DNA of 64,000 nucleotides from contig NZ_RFSK01000003.1 in assembly GCF_009923995.1 (NCBI RefSeq), positions 62,001-126,000 of the forward strand. Reading direction: 5' to 3'. Position 1 is the stretch's first letter; each line of letters opens with the position of its first letter. This DNA comes from Janthinobacterium sp. GTDB taxonomy: Bacteria > Pseudomonadota > Gammaproteobacteria > Burkholderiales > Burkholderiaceae_D. The notes beneath the pieces are model-generated. The model saw only the letters and a list, made by a program, of their open reading frames with translations. It did no database searches and had not been told where the DNA came from. Of this stretch, positions 51,422-63,712 are shown in pieces. Made by a program: the position numbers and the translations under genes.

Positions 51422-52570
51422 GTGAAGCAGTCGTCCCTCCGCGCCCCGCGTGCGTGCCTGATCCCCGCGCTGGCCATCTCCATCCTCCTCTCCGCCTGTG
51501 CCAGTATCCCCCGCGATGCGCCCGTCGCGGGCCTGCGCCTGATCGGCGAACAGCGCATCGCCCTGAAGCAGCCGTTCGACAGCACGACGGTGGGCGGCCT
51601 GTCCGGCATCGACTACGACGCGGCCAGCGGCAGCTGGGTGATGGAAAGCGATGACCGCTCGGAAATCAATCCGGCCCGCTTCTACCGCGCCACGCTCGAT
51701 TACGACAGCGAGAAATTCTCCGCCGTGACCTTGAAGAGCGTGCATTTCTTCACGCAGCCCGACGGCAGCCGCTATCCGAACCTGGCGCACGCGCGGCTGG
51801 ACAAGGGCGACGAAGTGGCCGACATCGAGAGCATCCGCGTCGATCCCCGTGACGGCAGCGTCTGGTATAGCAGCGAAGGCAACCGCAAGGTGGGCCTGCA
51901 CCCCTTCGTGCGCCACGCGGACCGCGATGGCAAGTTCCTCGCCACCTTGCCGACGCCGGCCATGTTCAATGTCTCCAAGGACGAAGTCGGCTCGCGCAAC
52001 AACATGAGTTTTGAAGGCTTGTCCTTCTCGCCCGATGGCCGGAGCCTGTGGCTGGGCATGGAAGCGGCCCTGTACCAGGATGGCCCCCTGGCCACGCCCG
52101 ATAACGGTTCCGTCGTGCGCATCACGCGCCTGGACCGGGCCGGCGCCGTGCTGGGCCAGTATGCGTATGCTATCGAGCCCGTGGCGTCGCGGCCCGCGCC
52201 GGGGCGCGAAGCGGACAATGGCGTGTCGGAAATTCTCGCCGTCAACGACCGCCAAGTGCTGGTGGTGGAGCGGGCGGGCGTGGAAAACGCGGATGGCATC
52301 TACACCAACCATGTGCGCGTGTACGCGATGGACACGGAGGGCGCCACCGACATCCAGGCCATGCCGGCCCTGGCAGGCGCGGCCTATGTGCCGGCGCGCA
52401 AGCGCCTGCTGCTGGACCTGGAAAAGATCGGTTTGCCCAGGGTCGACAATATCGAAGGCATCAGCTGGGGCCCGCGCCTGGAAAACGGCCGCCGCAGCCT
52501 CGTGATGATTTCCGACGATAATTTCAACGCCCAGCAAGTCACGCAAATCCTTGCCTTCGAAGTGCAATAG
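51422..52570 (+). CDS. Lipoprotein with phytase-like esterase domain
   Basis: A 382-residue protein. It begins at GTG 51422 behind TTAAGGAATATC. The signal peptide ends with the lipobox LLSAC. The rest fits the phytase-like / 'esterase-like activity of phytase' beta-propeller family: [60 protein letters not shown] and [20 protein letters not shown]. These proteins sit in the periplasm or on the outer membrane; the substrate is not known. The last 32 bases overlap the end of the GGDEF/EAL gene on the other strand. Confidence 0.87.
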   Translation: MKQSSLRAPRACLIPALAISILLSACASIPRDAPVAGLRLIGEQRIALKQPFDSTTVGGLSGIDYDAASGSWVMESDDRSEINPARFYRATLDYDSEKFSAVTLKSVHFFTQPDGSRYPNLAHARLDKGDEVADIESIRVDPRDGSVWYSSEGNRKVGLHPFVRHADRDGKFLATLPTPAMFNVSKDEVGSRNNMSFEGLSFSPDGRSLWLGMEAALYQDGPLATPDNGSVVRITRLDRAGAVLGQYAYAIEPVASRPAPGREADNGVSEILAVNDRQVLVVERAGVENADGIYTNHVRVYAMDTEGATDIQAMPALAGAAYVPARKRLLLDLEKIGLPRVDNIEGISWGPRLENGRRSLVMISDDNFNAQQVTQILAFEVQ

Positions 52571-54698
52571 CTTCCAGGCTGGCCGCCTGGCCGGCCTGCC
52601 TGGCCAGCATGGCCGTGATCGTGTCGTGCGGCGACGGGTGGCCCAGGAAGTATCCCTGGGCCATGTCGCAGCCGTATTCTTCCAGCATCAGCAGCTGCTC
52701 ATCCGTCTCCACGCCTTCGGCCACCACCACCATCTTCAAGCCATGCGCCATGGCGATGATGGCGCGCGTGATGGCCGCGTTTTCCGTATCCTGCGGCAAG
52801 CCGGCGATAAAACTCTTGTCGATTTTTAATGCCCGCACGTCGAAGCGCTTCAGGTAATTCATTGAAGAATATCCCGTGCCGAAGTCGTCGATGGACAGGT
52901 ACACGCCGATGCCGCGCAACTGCTCCAGGGTCACCATGGTGGCGCGCGCATCGTCCATCAGTGTGCCTTCCGTCAATTCCAGCTCCAGCAGGCGCGCGTC
53001 CAGGCCCGTGTCGGCCAGGGCCGACAGCACGATCTGCATCAGGTTTTCATCCTTGAACTGCTTGGCCGACAGGTTCACGGCCATGCGGATGGCCCGCCCG
53101 CCATCGCTCTGCCATGCCTTGGCCTGGTTGCACGCCGTGCGCAGCACCCATTCGCCGATGGGCACGATCAGGCCCGTCTCTTCGGCCAGGGGGATGAATT
53201 CCGTGGGCGAGATGATGCCCCGCTCCGGGTGGCGCCAGCGCACCAGCGCTTCCACGCCGACGATCTGGGTGCTGGGCACGTCGATCTGCGGCTGGTACAG
53301 CAAATACAGCTCGTTGTTCTGCAAGGCTTTCCTCAAGCCCACTTCCATCTTGACGTGGCTCATGATTTCCATCGTCAGCGAGGAACTGTACAGCTTGGCG
53401 TTGTTCTTGCCGCAGTTCTTCGCGTGGTACATGGCCGTGTCCGCATATTTCAAAAGCGAGTTGCAGTCCTCGCCATCTTCCGGGTACAGCGAGATGCCGA
53501 TGCTGGCCGTGACGAAAATCTCGTGCCCCTCGATCATGAAGGGCCGGCGCATGGCTTCCTTCACCCGGTGCGCCACGTTGAGGGCGTCTTCCACCCGTTC
53601 CAGGTCGGGGATGAGGATCGTGAATTCGTCGCCGCCCAGGCGCGCCAGGTTGCTGCCGCCCGCGCCGGCGTCCAGCTCATGTTCGGCGCGCAGCACCAGG
53701 TCGCTGGGGCGGATGGTTTCGCGCAGGCGCTCGGACACCACCTTGAGCAGATGGTCGCCCACGTCGTGGCCCAGGGTGTCGTTGATGCGCTTGAAGGCAT
53801 CGAGGTCCATGAACAGCACGGCGAATTTCTTGTCGTGCTCTTTCGAGCGCAGCAGTTCCCGTTCCAGGGTTTCCAGGAAGGCTTGCCGGTTGGGGATGCC
53901 CGTCAGGCTGTCGCAGTAGGCGAGGCGGCGGATCTGCTCTTCCGTGCGCTTGCGTTCGCTGATGTCGCGCACCAGGCCCAGCACTTCGTCGGCCCCTGTC
54001 GCCACGAGGCGCGCCTCGAAGTGGCGCGTGCTGTCGCCGTGGGTGAGCGTGTAGTCGACCGAGCCGATGTGCTGCGTGGCCAGCACGGCGCGGGCCTTGT
54101 CCAGCAGGCGCGCGGCGATCTCGGGCGGCAGCACGTCGCGGATATGGCTGCCCACGCAGTTGGCGATGGAAAAGCCCGCGCTCGCGTCGTGGCCCTGTTC
54201 GTAGTCCAGATAAAAGCCTTCGCGGTTGAGGCGGAAGAAGGTGTCGGGGATGGCGGCCAGCACGGCGCGGTTGTGCGCGTCGGCGATGCGCAGGCGGGCG
54301 ATGGCGTCGCTGGCGCGCAGCACGTACAGCACGCGGTGGCCCAGGATGGGCCAGTTGATGGGCTTGGAAATGAAATCCGTGGCGCCCACCTCGTAGGCGC
54401 GCGTGACGGCCTCCAGTTCGTCGCCGCCCGTGACCATGATGATGGGCACCGTGCCGCCCACCTCCTGGTGGCGGATTTCGCGGCACACGGCAAAGCCGTC
54501 CATGGCCGGCATGTCGACGTCGAGCATGACCAGGTCCGGGCCCTGGAGCTTGTAGCAGGCCAGCGCCTGCACGCCGTCCTCGGCCTCGATCACGTCCAGG
54601 CCCACCTGCGTGAGCATCTGCCGCATCAGCAGGCGCATGACGGGGTCGTCGTCGGCCACCAGCACCAGGCCGCGTGGGGGAGGGAGGGGCGCAGTCAT
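52539..54698 (-). CDS. Response regulator with PAS-like, GGDEF and EAL domains
   Basis: A 719-residue cyclic-di-GMP enzyme. A receiver domain (about 10-128) has Asp60 in [13 protein letters not shown] and the Lys in FISKPI. A PAS-like domain follows (about 140-255). The GGDEF domain (about 265-430) keeps [12 protein letters not shown], and the EAL domain (about 445-700) keeps [12 protein letters not shown], the DDFGTGYSS loop and KIDKSFI, so both synthesis and breakdown sites look intact. The RxxD inhibitory site is not evident to me. It starts one base after the stop of the hybrid kinase, which very likely phosphorylates it. Confidence 0.94.
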   Translation of the reverse strand: MTAPLPPPRGLVLVADDDPVMRLLMRQMLTQVGLDVIEAEDGVQALACYKLQGPDLVMLDVDMPAMDGFAVCREIRHQEVGGTVPIIMVTGGDELEAVTRAYEVGATDFISKPINWPILGHRVLYVLRASDAIARLRIADAHNRAVLAAIPDTFFRLNREGFYLDYEQGHDASAGFSIANCVGSHIRDVLPPEIAARLLDKARAVLATQHIGSVDYTLTHGDSTRHFEARLVATGADEVLGLVRDISERKRTEEQIRRLAYCDSLTGIPNRQAFLETLERELLRSKEHDKKFAVLFMDLDAFKRINDTLGHDVGDHLLKVVSERLRETIRPSDLVLRAEHELDAGAGGSNLARLGGDEFTILIPDLERVEDALNVAHRVKEAMRRPFMIEGHEIFVTASIGISLYPEDGEDCNSLLKYADTAMYHAKNCGKNNAKLYSSSLTMEIMSHVKMEVGLRKALQNNELYLLYQPQIDVPSTQIVGVEALVRWRHPERGIISPTEFIPLAEETGLIVPIGEWVLRTACNQAKAWQSDGGRAIRMAVNLSAKQFKDENLMQIVLSALADTGLDARLLELELTEGTLMDDARATMVTLEQLRGIGVYLSIDDFGTGYSSMNYLKRFDVRALKIDKSFIAGLPQDTENAAITRAIIAMAHGLKMVVVAEGVETDEQLLMLEEYGCDMAQGYFLGHPSPHDTITAMLARQAGQAASLEAIALRRQGFA

Positions 54699-54699
54699 G

Positions 54700-57561
<2,862 letters not shown>

Positions 57562-57683
57562 GGTGGCGGCGCTTCTCCGGTCGACCCGTTGACTGTTTTT
57601 TAATTCCTACTGGAAAAATATAGACGCGAAGACACACCCCGATGTTGATGTGGGTCTAAGGGAGGAGAGGGGAGGGGAACTCC

Positions 57684-57711
57684 GGGGTCGGACCCTGTCG
57701 GGTCTGACCCC
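57684..57711. repeat. GGGGTC palindromic repeat, copy 3
   Basis: GGGGTCGGACCC-TGTC-GGGTCTGACCCC, 28 bases, in the space between the hybrid kinase gene and ybdD. It is followed 45 bases later by copy 4, giving a tandem pair. Confidence 0.9.
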
Positions 57712-57756
57712 AGTTGTTGCTTTTGGGGTTCATAAAATCAAACCCGGTGAAAAGCT

Positions 57757-57783
57757 GGGGTCAGACCCGAAGGGTCTGACCCC
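57757..57783. repeat. GGGGTC palindromic repeat, copy 4
   Basis: GGGGTCAGACCC-GAA-GGGTCTGACCCC, a perfect 12-base-arm palindrome ending four bases before the ybdD stop. As a hairpin just past ybdD it could end or stabilise the cstA-ybdD transcript. Confidence 0.92.
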
Positions 57784-57787
57784 GCTA

Positions 57788-57991
57788 TTAACAGCAGCCG
57801 CCGCGCTTGCCGGCCCCGCCATAACGGGCTTCCTGCCGCTCGCGGAAGAACTCTTCATACGTCATCATCGGCTCGCCGGGATGGGTCACTTCCCGGTGCG
57901 CCACGTAGGTGTCGTACTCGGGCAAGCCGCACATGAGCCGCATGCTTTGCCCCAGATAGCGTCCCGCCTTGATGATTTCGTCGAACATCAT
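57788..57991 (-). CDS. ybdD: YbdD/YjiX family small protein
   Basis: A 67-residue protein of the YbdD (DUF466) family, with GRYLGQSMRLMCGLPEYDTYVAHREVTHP in outline (GLPEYDTYVAH is the core) and a C-terminal Gly/Cys-rich tail. It overlaps the end of cstA by four bases. YbdD-type proteins accompany CstA/BtsT transporters in many proteobacteria and are needed for pyruvate uptake activity in some. Confidence 0.93.
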   Translation of the reverse strand: MMFDEIIKAGRYLGQSMRLMCGLPEYDTYVAHREVTHPGEPMMTYEEFFRERQEARYGGAGKRGGCC

Positions 57992-60048
57992 TGCACCGTG
58001 GGCATGGCCTGGAACGGCGTTTCCTTGGTGCTAGGCTTGCTGTCGGCGCGCGCCTTCAAAATGGTGCGGATGCCGAAGAACAGCACGCTGACGACGACCA
58101 CCACGAAGAAGGCGGCCAGGCCCGCGTCCAGGTAATCGTTGAAGATGATCTGCTGCATCTGCGCCACGGACTTGGCCGGTGCCAGCAGGGTGCCTTCATC
58201 GAGGGCCGCCGAGTATTTCTTCGCATGCGCGAGGAAGCCCACGCGCGGGTTGGCGTCGAAAATCTTTTGCCAGCCCGCCGTCAGGGTGCACAGCAGCAGC
58301 CAGATGGTGGGCAAGATCGTCACCCACGCATACTGGCCCCGCTTCATCTTGAACAGCACGCAGGTGCCGAGGATCAGCGCGATGGCGGCCAGCATCTGGT
58401 TGGCGATGCCGAACAGCGGCCACAGGGTGTTGATGCCGCCCAGCGGATCGACGACGCCCTGGTACAGGAAGTAGCCCCAGGCCGCCACGCACAGGCCCGT
58501 GGCCAGCAGGTTGGCGATGACGTTTTCCGTCTGTTTCAGGCTAGGCACGAAGCTGCCCAGCAAGTCCTGCAGCATGAAGCGGCCGGCACGCGTGCCCGCA
58601 TCGACGGCCGTCAGGATGAACAGCGCTTCGAACAGGATGGCGAAGTGGTACCAGAAGGCCATCATGGCCTTGCCGCCGATGGCGCCCGAGAGGATCTGCG
58701 CCATGCCGACGGCCAGGGTCGGCGCGCCGCCCGCGCGCGAGATGATGCTGTGCTCGCCCACGTCCTTGGCCGTCTGCGTCAGCATTTCCGGCGTGATGTA
58801 GAAGCCCCACTGCGAGATGGCCTGGGCGGCCGAGTCTGCCGTCGTGCCGATCAGGGCGGCCGGGCTGTTCATGGCGAAATAGATGCCCGGCTCGATGGTC
58901 GAGGCGGCCACCAGGGCCATGATGGCAACAAACGATTCCATCAGCATGGCGCCATAGCCGATGAAGCGGGCGTGGCTTTCGTTTTCAATCATCTTCGGCG
59001 TGGTGCCCGAGGAAATCAGGGCGTGGAAGCCGGACACGGCGCCGCAGGCGATCGTGATGAACAGGAAGGGGAACAGATTGCCCGACCAGACGGGGCCGGA
59101 GCCGTCGATGAACTTGGTCATGGCCGGCATTTTCAGGTAGGGCGCGACGACGATGATGCCGATAGCCAGGCCCAGGATGGTGCCGATCTTCAGGAACGTC
59201 GACAGGTAGTCGCGCGGCGCCAGCAGCAGCCACACGGGCAGCACGGACGCGATGAAGCCGTAGCCGATCAGCATCCACGTCAGTTCCGTGCCCGTGAAGG
59301 TGAACATCGGGCCCAGCACGGCGTGTTCCTGCACGTACTGGCCGCCGATGATGGCCAGCATCAGCAAGACGAAGCCGATGATGGAGATTTCGCCGATGCG
59401 GCCCACGCGGATGAAGCGCGAATACACGCCCATGAACAGGGCGATGGGGATCGTCGCCATCACGGTGAAGCTGCCCCATGGGGAACCCGTCAGCGCCTTG
59501 ACGACGATCAAGGCCAGCACGGCCAGGATGATGACCATGATCATGAAGCAGCCCAGCAGCGCAATCATGCCGGGAATTTCGCCCAGTTCGGCCTTGATCA
59601 GGTCGCCCAGGGAGCGGCCGTCGCGGCGCATGGAAATGAACAGCACGATGAAATCCTGCACGGCGCCCGCAAACACGACGCCCGCCAAAATCCACAGCAT
59701 GCCGGGCAGGTAGCCCATCTGTGCGGCCAGCACGGGGCCGACCAGGGGGCCGGCGCCGGCGATGGCGGCGAAATGGTGGCCGAACAGCACGTATTTATTC
59801 GTCGGCACGTGGTCCAGGCCATCGTTGTGCTTGAAGGCGGGCGTCATGCGGCGCGCATCGAGGCCCAGCACCTTGTCGGCGATGAACAGGCTGTAGAAGC
59901 GGTAGGCGATCAGGTAGACGCAGACGGCGGCGATGACGATCCAGATCGCGCTGATCGGTTCGCCGCGTTGCAGGGCGACCACGCCCAGGGAGCCGGCGCC
60001 GGCCAGCGCAAGCGCTGCCCAGCCCAGTTGTTTGAAAATGCGGTTCAT
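57988..60048 (-). CDS. cstA: Carbon starvation protein CstA, pyruvate/peptide transporter
   Basis: A 686-residue inner-membrane transporter with about 16-18 helices. Family landmarks: NKYVLFGHHFAAIAGAGPL, VGPVLAAQMGYLPGMLWIL, FHALISSGTTPKMIENES and the late LWPLFGIANQMLAAIAL. CstA and BtsT import pyruvate by proton symport and are induced on carbon limitation or in response to external pyruvate. The ATG at 60048 has GGAGGAAGC upstream; the open frame to 60129 is not family-like. It is followed by ybdD and is divergent from a Cache-domain two-component system. Confidence 0.96.
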   Translation of the reverse strand: MNRIFKQLGWAALALAGAGSLGVVALQRGEPISAIWIVIAAVCVYLIAYRFYSLFIADKVLGLDARRMTPAFKHNDGLDHVPTNKYVLFGHHFAAIAGAGPLVGPVLAAQMGYLPGMLWILAGVVFAGAVQDFIVLFISMRRDGRSLGDLIKAELGEIPGMIALLGCFMIMVIILAVLALIVVKALTGSPWGSFTVMATIPIALFMGVYSRFIRVGRIGEISIIGFVLLMLAIIGGQYVQEHAVLGPMFTFTGTELTWMLIGYGFIASVLPVWLLLAPRDYLSTFLKIGTILGLAIGIIVVAPYLKMPAMTKFIDGSGPVWSGNLFPFLFITIACGAVSGFHALISSGTTPKMIENESHARFIGYGAMLMESFVAIMALVAASTIEPGIYFAMNSPAALIGTTADSAAQAISQWGFYITPEMLTQTAKDVGEHSIISRAGGAPTLAVGMAQILSGAIGGKAMMAFWYHFAILFEALFILTAVDAGTRAGRFMLQDLLGSFVPSLKQTENVIANLLATGLCVAAWGYFLYQGVVDPLGGINTLWPLFGIANQMLAAIALILGTCVLFKMKRGQYAWVTILPTIWLLLCTLTAGWQKIFDANPRVGFLAHAKKYSAALDEGTLLAPAKSVAQMQQIIFNDYLDAGLAAFFVVVVVSVLFFGIRTILKARADSKPSTKETPFQAMPTVQ

Positions 60049-60145
60049 GCTTCCTCCAGAGATTGACGGGCGCTGTGCCGTGCGATGATGTGTGCCGCGG
60101 GTCCTGGTCGTCGCCAGTTTGGTGTGCATCGGGTGTATCCGCAGC

Positions 60146-60174
60146 TTATGGCTAGTATTCAGGAACCGTATAAT
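60146..60174 (+). promoter_or_regulatory. Promoter candidate for the Cache-kinase operon
   Basis: TTATGG, 17 bases, TATAAT (60169-60174) in the 246-base divergent region between cstA and the kinase. It points toward the kinase gene, with a leader of about 115 bases. Confidence 0.6.
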
Positions 60175-60294
60175 CGTGGCAAGCGCAGCACTACGCAGTA
60201 ACGCTCAGTAGTACTACGCAGGCCGATCGCCGCGCGGCGACGTAAAATCACCCCTTTCCACCCGCATCGATGCCACCGGAGTTCGCGCCAGGCC

Positions 60295-61665
60295 ATGAAA
60301 CTCAGACAGAAAGTCATTTTCCTGGCCATCACGCCGCTGATCCTGGCCCTGTGCGCCATCGCTTTTGCCGTGCGGCACCAGGCAAATACCCTGGCCGAGC
60401 AGCAGCGCGCCACCATCCAGCAAGCCTACCTGGCCAGCAAGGAAGCCGAACTCAAGCATTACGTGACCCTGGCCAGCCATTCCATCGCCTCCCTGTACCA
60501 GTCGGGGCGCAAGGATGCCGCCACGCAAGAGGAAGCCAAGCGCATCCTTGCCTCGCTCAGCTATGGCGACGACGGCTATTTCTTCATCTACGATTTGCAC
60601 GGCAAGTCGCTGATGCATCCGCGCCAGCCCGAACTGGTGGGGCAGAACCTGTGGGACTTGCGCGATGCCGAGGGCAATCTGACCATCCAGCGCCTGATGC
60701 AGCGGGCGCAAAGCGGCGGCGGCTTCGAGCGCTACAACTGGATCAAGCCGTCGACGAACAAGTCCGCGCCCAAGCTCGGCTATGTGATCCTGATGCCGGA
60801 ATGGGGCTGGATGATGGGCACGGGCATCTACATGGATGACGTGGACCAGGCGCTGGCCCAGGTCGATGCCCAGCAGTCGCGCAATATCCGCTCGACCATG
60901 GAACTGATCGCCGCCATCGCCATCCTCGGCTCGCTGCTCGTGGCCGCCTGCGGCCTCGTGCTGAACCTGCGCGAACTGCGCGTGGCCGACGCCAAGCTGA
61001 AGGTGCTGGCGCAGCGCGTGGTGGAGTCGCAGGAAGAGGAGCGGGCGCGGCTGTCGCGTGACTTGCATGACGGCATCAGCCAGTGGCTCGTGTCCATCAA
61101 GCTGCAGATCGAGGCGGGCATCGCGCGCCTGGCCGGCAATGCCGAGCAGCAAGACAAGGCGCCCGCCACCTTCGAGCGGGCCGCCGAGCAGCTCAACAAG
61201 GTGCTGGGCGAGGTGCGGCGCATTTCGCACAACCTGCGCCCGGCCATCCTCGACGACCTGGGCCTGGCCGCCGCGCTGGACCACCTCGTGCATGAATTCA
61301 ATGACAGCAGCAGCGCGCAAGCCAGTTTCACGGCCAGTCCGGCCACGGCGGGAGAAGGCTTGCCCGACATGGTGAATACCGTGCTGTTCCGCATCGCCCA
61401 GGAAGCGCTGACGAACAGCGAGCGCCACGCTCACGCCAGCGCCGTCGAGGTCAGCCTGCGCGAGGCGGGCAAGGCGGTCGAGCTGCGCATCGAGGATAAT
61501 GGCGGCGGCTTCGACTTCGACGGCATCGCCCTGCACCCGCAGCGCGGCATCGGCCTGCGCAACATGACGGAACGCATGGAAGCCATCGGCGGCAGCCTGC
61601 ACATCGCGTCCTCGCCGGCCGGCACCGTGGTGCTGGCGCGGTTCGGCCTTCCCCCCACACACTGA
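60295..61665 (+). CDS. Sensor histidine kinase with single Cache domain (NarX/UhpB-type HisKA_3)
   Basis: A 456-residue inner-membrane kinase. Helix about 7-27, periplasmic Cache domain about 33-195 (SYGDDGYFFIYDLHGKSLMH and EWGWMMGTGIYMDDVD are the sCache_2 hallmarks), helix about 202-224, HisKA_3 dimerisation domain with His258 in RARLSRDLHDGISQW, and a short HATPase with DNGGGFD and GIGLRNMTERM. sCache_2 domains commonly bind small carboxylates such as acetate, lactate or pyruvate. It is divergent from cstA and 13 bases upstream of its response regulator. Confidence 0.94.
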   Translation: MKLRQKVIFLAITPLILALCAIAFAVRHQANTLAEQQRATIQQAYLASKEAELKHYVTLASHSIASLYQSGRKDAATQEEAKRILASLSYGDDGYFFIYDLHGKSLMHPRQPELVGQNLWDLRDAEGNLTIQRLMQRAQSGGGFERYNWIKPSTNKSAPKLGYVILMPEWGWMMGTGIYMDDVDQALAQVDAQQSRNIRSTMELIAAIAILGSLLVAACGLVLNLRELRVADAKLKVLAQRVVESQEEERARLSRDLHDGISQWLVSIKLQIEAGIARLAGNAEQQDKAPATFERAAEQLNKVLGEVRRISHNLRPAILDDLGLAAALDHLVHEFNDSSSAQASFTASPATAGEGLPDMVNTVLFRIAQEALTNSERHAHASAVEVSLREAGKAVELRIEDNGGGFDFDGIALHPQRGIGLRNMTERMEAIGGSLHIASSPAGTVVLARFGLPPTH

Positions 61666-61678
61666 GATACAAAGAACC

Positions 61679-62305
61679 ATGACCGAGACGATCAGAATCC
61701 TGCTGGTGGACGACCATCCCCTCGTGCGCGACGGCTTGCGCGCGCGCCTGGAAGCGGTGGCGCATTTCGACGTGGTGGCCGAGGCGGGCGGCGCCGACGA
61801 GGCGCTGGCTCAGGCGCGGCTGCACCAGGTGGACCTGGTATTGATGGATATCAATATGCGCGGCACGAATGGCATCGAAGCGACGGCCCTGTTCAAGCAG
61901 GCATTCCCGCACATCGCCGTGCTGATCCTGTCCATGCACGACAAGCTGGAATACGTGTCGCAAGCCTTGCAGGCGGGCGCGCGCGGCTATGTGCTCAAGG
62001 ATGCGCCAGGGAAAGATATCGTCGTCGCCATCGAGACGGTGATGTCCGGCGGCATCTATTACAGCGCGGCCCTGGCGCGGCAGCTGTCGCGCCCCCAGGT
62101 GCACGATTCCTTCCTCACCACGCGCGAGCAGCAGGTGCTGCAGCACATCGCGGCGGGCCAGTCGAACAAGCAGATCGCCCGCGACCTGGACCTGAGCGTG
62201 CGCACGGTGGAAACGCACCGCCTGAACATCAAGCGCAAGCTGGGCATCGAGGGGCAGGCCGAACTGATCAAATATGCCGTCGAGCACGCGCACGGCAGCA
62301 GCTGA
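61679..62305 (+). CDS. NarL/FixJ-family response regulator
   Basis: A 208-residue regulator: receiver domain with DD at 11-12, Asp57 in LVLMDINM, and Lys in YVLKDAPGK, then a LuxR-type helix-turn-helix (about 140-205) with LTTREQQVLQHIAAGQSNKQ and SVRTVETHRLNIKRKLG. It should be phosphorylated by the preceding HisKA_3 kinase, the usual partner class. The divergent cstA promoter is the nearest candidate target. Confidence 0.95.
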   Translation: MTETIRILLVDDHPLVRDGLRARLEAVAHFDVVAEAGGADEALAQARLHQVDLVLMDINMRGTNGIEATALFKQAFPHIAVLILSMHDKLEYVSQALQAGARGYVLKDAPGKDIVVAIETVMSGGIYYSAALARQLSRPQVHDSFLTTREQQVLQHIAAGQSNKQIARDLDLSVRTVETHRLNIKRKLGIEGQAELIKYAVEHAHGSS

Positions 62306-62526
62306 ACGGTGCGCGGCCCTGGCCGTGTATTTTTCTCAAACCCGCATGGCAGGCTGGTCTCCCGGGGGAATGTTTTTTTTGAACATTTATTGCCAAAATT
62401 AAACTGTTTCGTGGGTGAGATTCGGATAGAATGATTCTCGCTGTCGAAATGGCATCCCTGCCGGGCCAGGGTTGCCAATGCTGGTCAGTTTATTTACTAT
62501 GGCGCCCTACCCACACTGAGATACCG

Positions 62527-63711
62527 ATGTCAGCGTCTGAATCAAACCTGTTTCCTTTGGTGGGATTACAAGCAGTTGCCAATGCTCATAACGAGTGGGT
62601 CGCTGTCACCTTGCATGTACCGCAGCCCTCGACGGCCCCGCTCATGACGGCGCTGACCGTGGCGCTGGCTGCCGCCGATGCCTACGCGTTCCTGGCGCCG
62701 CTCGACTGCATCATTCCCCTGGCCGACCCGCATGGCGTGGACGAGGCCGTACTGGCGCAACTGGCGCCGCAGCGCACCATCTTCCGCCTGCCGGCTCAGT
62801 TTGCCGGCGACAAGCAGATTCAAAAGAAATGCCAGCAGTGGCGCGACGCCGGCTACCGCATCGTCCTGGACGGCCCTGGCGCCGGTCCCGTGGCGGCGGC
62901 GCAGGTCGAGGCGCGCGCGCTGGCCATCGACGCGGCCGGCGAGCTGCCGGGCCTGCACCAGCTGCTGCCCCTGCCGGGGCCGCACCTGGCCTACAACATC
63001 GGCGACGCAGGCCGTCTCGCGGCCTTGCAGGAACTGGGCGCGAGCTGGTTTGCCGGCGATTATGCCCTGCACCATGCGCGCCAGCAAAGCGAACCGGAAG
63101 ACGCCACCTCGCGCCGCCGCGTGCTCGCGCTGCTGGGCCTGCTGGCCCGCGATGCGGATGCGCACGAACTGGAAGTGCCGCTCAAGCAGGACCCGTCGCT
63201 CAGCTATCATCTGTTAAAACTGGTCAATTCGGCCGCCTTCGGTTTCACGGCGCCGATCACCAGCTTCAGCCAGGCCATCACCCTGCTGGGCCGGCGCCAG
63301 CTGCAGCGCTGGCTGCAACTGCTGCTGTACGCGCGCCAGCAGGACGATGGCAAGATCCACGCGCTGCTGCCGCTGGCGGCCGTGCGCGCGGCGCAGATGG
63401 AAGCGCTGTGCCAGCTGCGCGGCGGCGACCGCGACGCGCAGGACCTGGCCTTCATGGCGGGCGTGTTTTCCCTGCTGGATATTTTGCTGGGCATGCCGAT
63501 GGGGGAGATCATCGCCACCCTGAACCTGGCGCCCGCCGTCAGCGCCGCCTTGCTGGAACGCAGCGGCGAACTGGGCACTCTGCTGGCGCTGGTGGAAAGC
63601 ACGGCGCCGCCGCCCGAGGGCTTGCGCCGCGCCGGCATCGATGGAGAAACCTATTGGCGCAGCCTGCTGCAGGCCTACCAGTGGGCCATCCAGGTCAGCC
63701 GGAACCTGTAG
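62527..63711 (+). CDS. HDOD-domain protein with degenerate EAL-like N-terminus
   Basis: A 394-residue cytoplasmic protein of the YuxH type. The N-terminal half (about 1-190) has the EAL fold pattern but lacks the ExLxR catalytic motif; the C-terminal half (about 195-390) is an HDOD domain with QDPSLSYHLLKLVNSAAFG and FSQAITLLGRRQLQRWLQLL. HDOD proteins lack the HD metal site and act in signalling and stress responses, some with c-di-GMP pathways. A GAGAT site lies before the ATG at 62527; upstream frame to 62431 lacks family-like sequence. The next gene follows after one base. Confidence 0.88.
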   Translation: MSASESNLFPLVGLQAVANAHNEWVAVTLHVPQPSTAPLMTALTVALAAADAYAFLAPLDCIIPLADPHGVDEAVLAQLAPQRTIFRLPAQFAGDKQIQKKCQQWRDAGYRIVLDGPGAGPVAAAQVEARALAIDAAGELPGLHQLLPLPGPHLAYNIGDAGRLAALQELGASWFAGDYALHHARQQSEPEDATSRRRVLALLGLLARDADAHELEVPLKQDPSLSYHLLKLVNSAAFGFTAPITSFSQAITLLGRRQLQRWLQLLLYARQQDDGKIHALLPLAAVRAAQMEALCQLRGGDRDAQDLAFMAGVFSLLDILLGMPMGEIIATLNLAPAVSAALLERSGELGTLLALVESTAPPPEGLRRAGIDGETYWRSLLQAYQWAIQVSRNL

Positions 63712-63712
63712 C

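Noticed and set aside
57991-60066. A 691-codon plus-strand frame opposite cstA
   Set aside because: Composition is His/Gln/Asp/Arg-rich with no fold pattern; cstA on the other strand is clear.
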